NCBI GenBank assembly: GCA_026390345.1
Contig: JAPLGD010000023.1
Location: forward strand, 1-47,521
DNA length: 47,521 nucleotides
Origin: Candidatus Bipolaricaulota bacterium
Lineage (GTDB): Bacteria > Bipolaricaulota > Bipolaricaulia > UBA7950 > UBA9294
Direction of reading: 5' to 3'
The position numbers were made by a program, and so were the translations under genes. Below are positions 8,455 through 15,101 of this stretch, piece by piece. The number at the start of each line of letters is the position of its first letter. The first letter of the stretch is position 1. Under the pieces are notes generated by a model. The model worked only from the letters and a program-made list of their open reading frames with translations, searched no databases and had not been told where the DNA came from.

Positions 8455-8532
8455 GTTCAAGAGCGACCATGCAGTGAGCCGCAGAGAGCCCATAGAGAGG
8501 GCGCTTCCGTCCCTTACGGACTACTCTTGAAC
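8455..8532. repeat. Short element with 9-bp inverted ends (copy 2)
   Basis: GTTCAAGAG at 8455-8463 pairs with CTCTTGAAC at 8524-8532. The right end shares GGACTACTCTTGAAC with the 27-bp repeats at 2376 and 5359. The middle differs from the 5296-5385 element, so only the ends are conserved. It lies upstream of the EamA gene. Confidence 0.6.
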
Positions 8533-8712
8533 CCCGGGTCGGGTTGCCAGTCCGACATTAACGCAGGGCAAGCTCTGAACCGCCCCGGGTTCACCGGAGA
8601 GTGCACTACCCGAGTCCAGCCACTGCGATCGGACTCGCCACCCTCTCCATGACCTATCCAGGCAAGACGCCCGGGGTCGCCAGAAGCAACCGAAGATCTG
8701 AGACGTAGCAAG

Positions 8713-8881
8713 AGCGTCCCGTACAGTCTGTCGAGGTAAGGCCCTTGCGAAGGGCCATCTATACGCCCGGAGGGACTTGAGACCCCCGGCCGCACTTCGT
8801 GCGGCTCGGGAGTTCGCTGACTCGGAGCTCGCGAACTCCAGGAGATCAAGGTGGCTCCAAACGTGAAGAGAGCGAGGGGGC
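8713..8881 (-). repeat. Right copy of hairpin-rich direct repeat, adjoining tRNA-Arg
   Basis: Matches 2184-2352 in order and orientation. It includes a second, truncated copy of the tRNA-Arg 3' end at about 8763-8787 (CGCCCGGAGGGACTTGA), in addition to the complete tRNA at 8904-8977. The unit 'paired hairpins + tRNA-Arg 3' end + terminator hairpin' therefore seems to have been tandemly duplicated with erosion of the second tRNA. The rest of 8284-8904 contains no gene that I can support. Confidence 0.85.
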
Positions 8882-8906
8882 GAGAATGCCCCCTTGCTCT
8901 CTTTAC
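8863..8906 (-). terminator. Stem-loop directly after tRNA-Arg(TCG)
   Basis: Arms 8863-8881 and 8888-8906 (19 bases, two imperfect pairs) enclose a six-base loop. On the minus strand the stem begins at the last bases of tRNA-Arg. GTTT follows rather than a long T-run, so it may act in termination or 3' processing. Confidence 0.6.
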
Positions 8907-8977
8907 GCCCGGAGGGACTTGAACCCCCAACCCCCGGTTCCGAAGACCGATGCTCAAGCCAGTTGAGCTACGGGCGC
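8904..8977 (-). tRNA. tRNA-Arg (anticodon TCG)
   Basis: The minus strand folds as a full cloverleaf. The acceptor GCGCCCG pairs with CGGGCGT (G-U at 1-72), and the D-stem is GCTC/GAGC. The anticodon stem TCGGT/ACCGG has loop CTTCGGA, giving anticodon TCG. The T-arm is GGGGG-TTCAAGT-CCCTC, the discriminator is A, and CCA is not encoded. This reads CGA codons for arginine. It is the intact copy beside the right direct repeat. Confidence 0.9.
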
Positions 8978-8980
8978 AGG

Positions 8981-9022
8981 GCTGCGCCGCGGCGCAGCTA
9001 GGGAGTTTGCCGCGCAAACTCC
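8981..9022. other. Two tandem perfect hairpins between tRNA-Arg and tRNA-His
   Basis: GCTGCGCC-GC-GGCGCAGC at 8981-8998 and GGAGTTTGC-CGC-GCAAACTCC at 9002-9022. The second resembles the GGAGTTCGC/GCGAACTCC pair of the ~170-bp repeats, and both precede the tRNA-Arg unit in transcription order. Possible tRNA-transcript processing signals or a REP-like element. Confidence 0.55.
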
Positions 9023-9095
9023 GTCGTCGTTTTCGTGTTGCTCGGGCGTTTCGCCAGCTGAATGCCTGCGAGACTCCGGGTCCTTCTTCGAGGGC

Positions 9096-9118
9096 AAACG
9101 GGCTGCCGTGGCAGCCCG
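9096..9118 (-). terminator. Terminator-like hairpin after tRNA-His
   Basis: On the minus strand a 9-bp stem (CGGGCTGCC with GGCAGCCCG, loop of two bases at 9108-9109) is followed by TTTG. It lies 14 bases past the encoded CCA of tRNA-His. Confidence 0.6.
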
Positions 9119-9131
9119 CTCGACCTACCTC

Positions 9132-9208
9132 TGGGAGGAGCGACGGGGCTCGAACCCGCAACCCCTGGGACCACAACCCAGTGCGCTAGCCATTGCGCCA
9201 CGCTCCCC
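9132..9208 (-). tRNA. tRNA-His (anticodon GTG), CCA encoded
   Basis: The minus strand gives an acceptor with an encoded extra G at -1 pairing with C73, the histidine-specific identity element. The anticodon stem CTGGG/CCCAG has loop TTGTGGT, giving anticodon GTG; the T-arm is GCGGG-TTCGAGC-CCCGT. CCA is encoded at 9134-9132, unlike the neighbouring tRNAs. Confidence 0.93.
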
Positions 9209-9215
9209 ATCGATG

Positions 9216-9273
<58 letters not shown>

Positions 9274-10947
9274 CTAGTAGCCTGCCGCCGTCACTGGCGA
9301 GTCGGATTCTAGCGCGCCCGCGGCCTGGGACGAATCCGCCGGACCCGGCAGAGCGAGAGACGGGGATCGAACCCGCATCACCGGCTTGGAAGGCCAGCGC
9401 TCTACCATTGAGCTACTCCCGCGGCCAAATCGGAGAGGCCGGATTCGAACCGGCGGCCTCAGCACGGTCAGGATCACCTTCGTGCCCTGCTTCAGCTCCG
9501 CGACGGCCTTGTTCCAGTCCTCGACCGACGTAATCGGCTGGCGGTTAACCTCAAGGACGACGTCCCCTTCGGCCAGTCCGGCCTTGCCGGCGCGACTGTC
9601 GGCGGCAACGCCCATTATGACCACGCCGTCTGTCGAATTCAATCCCAGATGCTGAGCGACGATCGACGTGATCGGGCCGACCGTCAGGCCGAGAGCCGTC
9701 GTCGCCTCGGTCGGCGGGACATTCCCCTGGTAGTTCGCCAGGGTTTCCTCGTCCGGGCGCTCGGCCAGGGTGGCTTGAAGCACGATATGATCTCCCGACC
9801 GCACGACTTCGACCTCCACCATCGAGCCGACGTACAACAGCGCCACGGTCCTCGACAGGTCGTCGGCGGAGGCGATCGTCGCATCCCCGATGCGCACGAT
9901 CACGTCGCCTGTCTTGATCCCGGCCTGGTCGGCCGGATCGCCGGAGAAGGCCTGAGCCACGACGGCTCCAGGAACGTTCGGGTCGACCCCGAACTCCTTG
10001 ACGGACTGCGGATTCACGTCGGTGATGGCGACGCCAAGCCACCCGCGGGTGACGGCGCCGGACGCCACCAGTTGGCCGAGCACGTCCTTGACGCCGTTGA
10101 TCGCGACGGCGAAGTTGATCCCTTCGATGGAAACCCCCGTGCCGGACGATCGGGCGATGATGGTGTTGAGTCCGATGACTTCCCCGCGCGCGTTCACGAG
10201 CGGGCCGCCGCTATTGCCGGGGTTGATTGCTGCATCGGTCTGGATCAGGTTGTAGTACCGCCCGGTCCCCTCAGGCTTCGTGATGTCTCTGCCGACGGCG
10301 CTGATGATTCCCATGGTTACCGTATAGGAAAGCCCCAGCGGGTTCCCGATCGCGATCGCCCAGTCGCCAATCTCGACCGCGTCGGAATCGCCGAGCGTCG
10401 CCACAGCCAGTCCGGCCGTGTCTCCGCGCAGCCGGAGCACGGCAACGTCGAGCATCTCGTCGGAGCCGACGACGTCAGCCTCCCACTCGTTTCCCGAGAC
10501 ATCCGTGACGGTGATCGTGTTCGCCTGATCGACGACGTGCGCGTTAGTCAGGATTAGCTTCTCGTCGCCGTACGCAATGACGATGCCCGACCCCATGGCC
10601 TTCGCTTCGCGCTCCTGAGGGGTCGTGTCCTGTGGGACGTTGAAGAAGTACTGGAAGAAGCGGTCGCCAAACATGTCCGCGTACGGGTTGTTGACCGTGA
10701 CCGTCGCGGTCACGTCGATGCGGACGACGGCGGGCCCCGCCGCCGCAATGGCCGCCTTCACCGCAGCCTGCCCGGAATCCGTGATTGATTGGTTCAGGGA
10801 TACGCTTGTCGCTAGGGTGCTGTCCGCGGCGACAGCCGTGATCGGTCGCACAGCGACGGCGACGTCGGACGTCGTCATCCAAGCGACCGTGAGGCCACCG
10901 CCCACGATGACGAGGGCGAGTAATCCTGCTAGGAGTCTTTTGCGCAT
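9274..10947 (-). CDS. degP: HtrA/DegP-type serine protease with C-terminus running into tRNA DNA
   Basis: Periplasmic protein quality-control protease. It has an N-terminal signal anchor (KRLLAGLLALVIVGGGLTVAW) and a trypsin-like domain with His137 (LTNAHVV), Asp167 (LDVAVLRL) and Ser246 (NPGNSGGPL). Two PDZ domains follow (about 310-400 and 420-500; starts VTRGWLGVAITDV and ALGLTVGPITSIV). GGAGGAGG precedes the ATG at 10947. Family homology ends near LKQGTKVILTVL (about residue 495). The remaining ~60 residues are a readthrough of a tRNA fragment (9430-9465) and the complete tRNA-Gly gene on the same strand, ending at a TAG created beside the truncated tRNA-Arg. The native 3' end therefore appears lost by rearrangement; both enzymatic domains are intact. 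Confidence 0.9.
   Translation of the reverse strand: MRKRLLAGLLALVIVGGGLTVAWMTTSDVAVAVRPITAVAADSTLATSVSLNQSITDSGQAAVKAAIAAAGPAVVRIDVTATVTVNNPYADMFGDRFFQYFFNVPQDTTPQEREAKAMGSGIVIAYGDEKLILTNAHVVDQANTITVTDVSGNEWEADVVGSDEMLDVAVLRLRGDTAGLAVATLGDSDAVEIGDWAIAIGNPLGLSYTVTMGIISAVGRDITKPEGTGRYYNLIQTDAAINPGNSGGPLVNARGEVIGLNTIIARSSGTGVSIEGINFAVAINGVKDVLGQLVASGAVTRGWLGVAITDVNPQSVKEFGVDPNVPGAVVAQAFSGDPADQAGIKTGDVIVRIGDATIASADDLSRTVALLYVGSMVEVEVVRSGDHIVLQATLAERPDEETLANYQGNVPPTEATTALGLTVGPITSIVAQHLGLNSTDGVVIMGVAADSRAGKAGLAEGDVVLEVNRQPITSVEDWNKAVAELKQGTKVILTVLRPPVRIRPLRFGRGSSSMVERWPSKPVMRVRSPSLALPGPADSSQAAGALESDSPVTAAGY
9352..9422 (-). tRNA. tRNA-Gly (anticodon TCC)
   Basis: The minus strand folds with acceptor GCGGGAG/CTCTCGC, D-stem GCTC/GAGC, anticodon stem CTGGC/GCCGG and loop CTTCCAA (anticodon TCC). 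The T-arm is GCGGG-TTCGATC-CCCGT and the discriminator T. CCA is not encoded. It lies wholly within the extended degP reading frame on the same strand. Confidence 0.92.
9430..9465 (-). pseudogene. 3' fragment of a tRNA (probably tRNA-Pro) fused to degP
   Basis: The minus strand gives a perfect T-arm (GCCGG-TTCGAAT-CCGGC), acceptor 3' strand CTCTCCG and A73. The 5' two-thirds of the tRNA is replaced by degP coding sequence. A C1-G72 pair with A73, implied by this acceptor, is a hallmark of bacterial tRNA-Pro; that identity is inferred. Confidence 0.7.
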
Positions 10948-11001
10948 GGAGTTCCTCCTCCGTGTATAGTCGTTCGAAAACGGCTACCAGATATCCACTG
11001 T

Positions 11002-12072
11002 ATGAAAGAATGTGAACGGATTATGAAGGACTCCCGTCACGGAAATGGGCTCGGGGCGGAGCGGAGCGAGTCGATCCGCGCGATCGCCGCGTTCTCCGGC
11101 GGCCTCGACAGCATCCTTGCCGGGACCCTGGCCCACCGAGCCGGAATCGACATCATCCTCCTCCACGTCAAGCACCTGTGGAGCGGCGGGAAGGAAGCAG
11201 AAGAGAGACTCCGGGCGGCCGCCGCTCGAGTCGGCTTGCCCCTCAGGATCGTGGACGCGACCGTCGAACACCTCGACGTCGTGCGCCATCCCAGGCATGG
11301 GTACGGCGTCGGAGTGAACCCGTGCGTCGACTGCCACATCTTCATGCTCAAGATCGCGAAGCGCGTGATGGAAGAGGAGGGCGCGCACTTCGTCGTCACC
11401 GGCGAAGTCCTCGGCCAGCGGCCGAAATCGCAGCACTACAAGGCGCTGCTTGAGGTCGCGGAGGAGAGCGGGTTGGGAAGCCGCCTCGTGCGACCGCTGT
11501 CGGCGAACCTCCTCCCGGACACTCTTCCGGTCGAGCGAGGCTGGCTGCGCCGCGAAAACCTCCTGTCCATCCAGGGGCGCGGACGCGACGCCCAACTCAC
11601 GCTCGCCGAACACCTGGGAATCCGTGATTTCCCTCAACCGGCGGGCGGGTGCCTGCTCACCGAGAAGGTCTACGCGGCGCGGGTGCGTGACGCGTTTGCC
11701 CACGTCGGGAAGGCCAATGTCGGGGTCGAGGAGTTCGAACTTCTCGGCGTCGGTCGGCACTTCCGCCTGTCCGAAGACGTTAAGGTCGTCGTCGGCCGCG
11801 ACGAGGGAGAGAACGCGACCCTGGCGCGCCTCGCCGCGGATCGGGTCCGCATCGACCCGGTCGACATCATGGGGCCGACGGTCCTCGTCGAGGGTGCGCC
11901 GAGCGACGATGATCTCGCTCTCGCGGGGGCGCTGGGTGCCCGCTATGGCGATCACGCCGGACGCCATTCCATCCGACTGAAGGTGCTCCGATCCGGAGCC
12001 GAGAAAACCATCGACGTCGTTCCGCTCGATCCGGCCGACCCGCGCATCGCCGCATGGCGACTCGGCGGGTAG
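11002..12072 (+). CDS. PP-loop ATPase, MnmA/ThiI-like tRNA thiolation family protein
   Basis: 356 residues. AFSGGLDSILAG near residue 30 is the PP-loop pyrophosphatase motif (SGGxDS) that adenylates tRNA or a sulfur-carrier target. NPCVDCHIFML supplies a CxxC pair and VVTGEVLGQRPKSQ the second conserved segment of MnmA/ThiI-like enzymes. A third Cys lies in PAGGCLLTEKVYA. The C-terminal ~90 residues (VRIDPVDIMGPTVLVEG and LKVLRSGAEKTIDVVPLDP) resemble the NFACT-R/DUF814-type RNA-binding domain of one subgroup. The likely role is tRNA thiolation, with exact position unknown. The start is uncertain: ATG at 11002 or 11023, neither with a good ribosome-binding site. It is divergent from degP and converges on folE with 12 bases between stops. 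Confidence 0.75.
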   Translation: MKECERIMKDSRHGNGLGAERSESIRAIAAFSGGLDSILAGTLAHRAGIDIILLHVKHLWSGGKEAEERLRAAAARVGLPLRIVDATVEHLDVVRHPRHGYGVGVNPCVDCHIFMLKIAKRVMEEEGAHFVVTGEVLGQRPKSQHYKALLEVAEESGLGSRLVRPLSANLLPDTLPVERGWLRRENLLSIQGRGRDAQLTLAEHLGIRDFPQPAGGCLLTEKVYAARVRDAFAHVGKANVGVEEFELLGVGRHFRLSEDVKVVVGRDEGENATLARLAADRVRIDPVDIMGPTVLVEGAPSDDDLALAGALGARYGDHAGRHSIRLKVLRSGAEKTIDVVPLDPADPRIAAWRLGG

Positions 12073-12084
12073 ACCCCGTCTCGC

Positions 12085-12642
12085 TCACATGATGAGCGAG
12101 AGCGCCTCCTGCCGGGACGCCGGGTTCTTGTGGAAGCTCCCGCGGAGCGCCGAGGTCACCATCGTGGAGCCGGGCTTCTTGACGCCGCGAAGCGTCATGC
12201 AGAGATGGGTCGCTTCGAGGCGCACGAGGACGCCGAGCGGATCGAGGCGCTCGACAAGGGCGTCGGCGATCTGCGACGTCAGTCGCTCCTGGAGCTGCGG
12301 CCGAGCCGCCGCGATGTCGACGACGCGCGCAAGCTTGCTCGCGCCGACGATGCGCCGTCCCTGCGGGATATAGACGACGTCGGCCGTTCCCATGAACGGA
12401 AGCAGGTGGTGCTCACAGATCGAGAAGAACGGGATGCCCTTCATCACGATCATCTCGTCGTACGACTCGTCGTAGACCACGCCGAGGGCTTCGGCAGGCT
12501 CGACGCGTATCTGCGAGAAGAACTCCGCGTACATCTCCGCCACGCGCCGCGGGGTGTTGGCCAGCACGTCGGAGTTCAGCAGATCCTCTCCGATTCCGGC
12601 CAGCACTTCACGCATTCCCTTCTCGATCCGCTTCTGATCCAT
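12085..12642 (-). CDS. folE: GTP cyclohydrolase I
   Basis: 185 residues, the family's usual size. It converts GTP to 7,8-dihydroneopterin triphosphate for folate (or queuosine/pterin) synthesis. The zinc site is visible as Cys and His in FFSICEHHLLPF and the second Cys in EATHLCMTLRG; the sequence also has VVYIPQGRRIVGASKLARVVD and SALRGSF. GGGAGGT lies before the ATG at 12642; the open frame reaches 12660 with a TTG that I reject. It is transcribed divergently from the AOR gene. Confidence 0.95.
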   Translation of the reverse strand: MDQKRIEKGMREVLAGIGEDLLNSDVLANTPRRVAEMYAEFFSQIRVEPAEALGVVYDESYDEMIVMKGIPFFSICEHHLLPFMGTADVVYIPQGRRIVGASKLARVVDIAAARPQLQERLTSQIADALVERLDPLGVLVRLEATHLCMTLRGVKKPGSTMVTSALRGSFHKNPASRQEALSLIM

Positions 12643-12727
12643 CCCGACCTCCCGCCGCAAGGATAGAGAAGAGCCGAAGTGCGAACAACCTCCCGCAGCT
12701 TCTCCCGAGAGCCATCGAATCCGCGTC

Positions 12728-12756
12728 TTGAGGAAGGTCCGCGCGTTTCCTACACT
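12728..12756 (+). promoter_or_regulatory. Sigma-70-type promoter for the AOR gene
   Basis: TTGAGG (12728-12733), 17-base spacer, TACACT (12751-12756). Predicted transcription start is near 12763, about 50 bases before the ATG at 12816. Confidence 0.6.
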
Positions 12757-12815
12757 CTCGCCGGGTCTGGGACCTCGCCGGCGTGATGCGTCGGTCGACG
12801 GACGAGGAGGAACGC

Positions 12816-14975
12816 ATGGCGGTACCGCAGGGATATCGAGTCATCGCAGAGAAGTCCTACGAACGAGCGAGCGCGCACCGCGGCTACACGGGGAAGACCC
12901 TCTACGTGAACGTGGGCACCGGCGCCATCGAGGAGCGCCCCGTCACGCAGCAGATGAAGGACGTGTTCATCGGCGGGCGCGGGTTCGGCCTCTGGCGACT
13001 GTGGAACGCCGTCGACGCGTCCACGACCTGGGACGATCCGAAGAACGAGATCGTCATCTCCTCGGGGCCAATCGGCGGGATCACGCAGTACGCGGGAACG
13101 GGGAAATCGCTCGTCGTCAGCCTCTCGCCGACCACCGGGTGCGTCATCGACTGCAACGTCGGGGGGTACTTCGGGCCGTATCTGAAGTTCGCCGGCTGGG
13201 ACGCCATCGAGGTCCAGGGGAAGGCGAAGAAGGACGTGATCGTTGTCGTCGACGAAGCGGACGGCGTCGTGCGCCTCCTCGAGTGCCCCCACAAGGACGT
13301 CAACACCCACGTCCTCGCTGACAGACTGACGCGGGACTTCGCCGACTCCGACGCGCCCAAGGATCTCATCGCGGTCGCGACGGTCTCTGCGGGAGCCGGT
13401 GCCGAGCACACGCGGCTCGGATGCCTCAACTTCAGCCTCTACGACATGCGGCGGAAGGGCCTTCGCCTGAAGCAGGCAGGCCGCGGCGGGATTGGAACGG
13501 TGCTTCGAGATAAGCGAGTCGCCGCCCTTGTGGTGAAGCACCCCGGCGGCGTCAGCACAGAACTGAACGGGCCCGCCGACATCGAGCGCCTCCGGAAGGC
13601 CGGCACGCGGATCACGAAGGAAATCCTCGCCCTTGACGCCAAGCAGAACGACATGCGGAGCGTCGGCACGTCGAACATCGTCGAGGTGATGAACGAGTTT
13701 GACCTGCTGCCGGTGGAGAACTACCGCTTCGGATCGCACCCCGAAGCCGATGCGATCTCGTCCCCGGTGTGGCGGACGCGTTTCACGCAGGGACTCCCGG
13801 ACGGATGCTGGTTCGGCTGCACGATGGCGTGTGCGCACGCCGTGGATGGATTCACCCTCAAGACCGGCCCGTACAAGGGCGACAAGGTGACCGTCGACGG
13901 CCCGGAGTACGAGACTGCGGCGGGAAGCGCCAACATGGGCATCTTCGAGGCCGACTTCGTGCTCGAGTACAACTTCTACTGCGACACGTACGTAAACGAA
14001 ACGATCTCTTTTGCGACCGGTACGGCATTCGTCATGGAGTGCTACGAGGCCGGCGTCCTGGACAAGAAGAAGACAGGCGGCCTCGACCTCCGATTCGGCA
14101 ACGCCCAGGCGGCGCTCGAGCTTCTGCACCAGATGGCTCGCGGCGAAGGGTTCGGCTCAATCGCCGGCCAGGGCATCCGCCGCATGAAGGACCACTTCGT
14201 CAAGGCGTACGGCGCGAATCGCGCGTTCCTCGACGACATCGGCATGGAATGCAAGGGGCTCGAGTACTCCGAATACGTCACCAAGGAGTCCCTCGCCATG
14301 CAAGGCGGGTACGGGCTCGCCAACAAGGGCCCGCAGCACGACGAGGCGTGGCTCATCTTCATGGACATGGTCAACAAGCAGCTGCCGACCTTCGCTGACA
14401 AGGCCGAAGCGCTCCACTACTTCCCGATGTGGCGCACGTGGTTCGGGCTGATGGGGCTCTGCAAGCTGCCGTGGAACGACATCGAGCCCGCCGACAACCG
14501 GACGAAGTACAAGGGGATCGAAGCCGCAAAGGTTCCCGAGCACGTGGAGAACTACGCGAATCTGTTCGCCGGCGTCACGGGGATCGAGGTCACTCCGTCC
14601 GACATCATTCGACAGTCGGAGCGCGTCTACAATTTCCAGCGCGTGTTCAACGTGCGCATGGGGTTTGGGACGCGGAAGCACGACGCGATCCCGTACCGCT
14701 CGGCAGGTCCGGTGACGGTCACCGAGTACGAGTCGCGGGCTGACCGGTACGACGCCGTACTCCGAGACGCCGTCGGCGTCGACCCCACAGGAATGACGAC
14801 CGAGGAGAAGGTCAAGGCGCTGCGCTCGTATCGCGAGGTTCAGTACGAAAAGCTCATCGACGCCGTCTACGCCCGCCGCGGCTGGACGAAGGACGGGGTC
14901 CCAACGCTTGCCAAGCTGAAGGAGCTCGGCATCGACTTCCCCGACGTCGTCGGTGTGGTGAGGGAACACCAGTAG
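12816..14975 (+). CDS. Aldehyde:ferredoxin oxidoreductase (tungsten pterin enzyme)
   Basis: 719 residues. The family oxidises aldehydes to acids with ferredoxin using a tungsten bis-pterin and one [4Fe-4S] cluster. The N-terminal domain has GGRGFGLWRLW and SGPIGGITQYAGTGKS. Cluster ligands appear as Cys331, Cys335 and Cys339 in CWFGCTMAC, and Cys549 in GLCKLPW. GPEYETAAGSANMGIFEAD is the canonical pterin-side motif, and GIRRMKDHF continues the fold. GAGGAGGAA precedes the ATG at 12816, so the longer frame from 12783 is rejected. The typical family length is about 600-620, so this is a longer member with an extended N-terminus and insertions. No MoaD-like or ferredoxin gene adjoins it. It suggests an anaerobic, ferredoxin-based metabolism. 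Confidence 0.92.
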   Translation: MAVPQGYRVIAEKSYERASAHRGYTGKTLYVNVGTGAIEERPVTQQMKDVFIGGRGFGLWRLWNAVDASTTWDDPKNEIVISSGPIGGITQYAGTGKSLVVSLSPTTGCVIDCNVGGYFGPYLKFAGWDAIEVQGKAKKDVIVVVDEADGVVRLLECPHKDVNTHVLADRLTRDFADSDAPKDLIAVATVSAGAGAEHTRLGCLNFSLYDMRRKGLRLKQAGRGGIGTVLRDKRVAALVVKHPGGVSTELNGPADIERLRKAGTRITKEILALDAKQNDMRSVGTSNIVEVMNEFDLLPVENYRFGSHPEADAISSPVWRTRFTQGLPDGCWFGCTMACAHAVDGFTLKTGPYKGDKVTVDGPEYETAAGSANMGIFEADFVLEYNFYCDTYVNETISFATGTAFVMECYEAGVLDKKKTGGLDLRFGNAQAALELLHQMARGEGFGSIAGQGIRRMKDHFVKAYGANRAFLDDIGMECKGLEYSEYVTKESLAMQGGYGLANKGPQHDEAWLIFMDMVNKQLPTFADKAEALHYFPMWRTWFGLMGLCKLPWNDIEPADNRTKYKGIEAAKVPEHVENYANLFAGVTGIEVTPSDIIRQSERVYNFQRVFNVRMGFGTRKHDAIPYRSAGPVTVTEYESRADRYDAVLRDAVGVDPTGMTTEEKVKALRSYREVQYEKLIDAVYARRGWTKDGVPTLAKLKELGIDFPDVVGVVREHQ

Positions 14976-15056
14976 ACGACGCCGCGAGCAGGCGCTCGAG
15001 CGGTCGGCGACCTTGCCGCCCCTCCGTCCGGCTCCGGAGAGCCAAAACGCCGGAGA

Positions 15057-15085
15057 TTGAAATCCACTCGGCGTTTCAGTAGAGT
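15057..15085 (+). promoter_or_regulatory. Promoter upstream of gyrB
   Basis: TTGAAA (15057-15062), 17-base spacer, TAGAGT (15080-15085); predicted start near 15092, ten bases ahead of the ATG at 15102. The short leader still contains GGTGGTG. Confidence 0.6.
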
Positions 15086-15101
15086 TTCACTGGGTGGTGT
15101 C

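Larger units (their letters stand above)
2184..8881. mobile_element. Genomic-island-like block flanked by ~170-bp direct repeats next to tRNA-Arg
   Basis: Two copies of a hairpin-rich repeat (2184-2352 and 8713-8881) in the same orientation enclose a HEAT-repeat gene, an MFS/ChrB gene pair and an EamA transporter. The right copy ends beside the 3' end of intact tRNA-Arg(TCG). A tRNA-adjacent block bounded by repeats containing tRNA 3' ends is the classical footprint of tRNA-site integration. No integrase or transposase gene is present, so this could equally be a remnant, or a segmental duplication with later insertion. The block is an inference from layout. Confidence 0.5.

Noticed and set aside
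8514-9176. 220-codon minus-strand frame through the right repeat, tRNA-Arg and into tRNA-His
   Set aside because: It overlaps functional tRNA genes on the same strand and shares only repeat-derived sequence with the left copy.
9649-10557. 302-codon plus-strand frame inside degP
   Set aside because: It is antisense to a clear HtrA protease with intact triad; high G+C makes long shadow frames.
10948-11001. Possible divergent promoter (TATACA / GATATC) between degP and the PP-loop gene
   Set aside because: No -35 at acceptable spacing on either strand; too weak to list.
12750-14129. 459-codon minus-strand frame opposite AOR
   Set aside because: Antisense to conserved AOR motifs; composition (Arg, Asp, His-rich) typical of a shadow frame.
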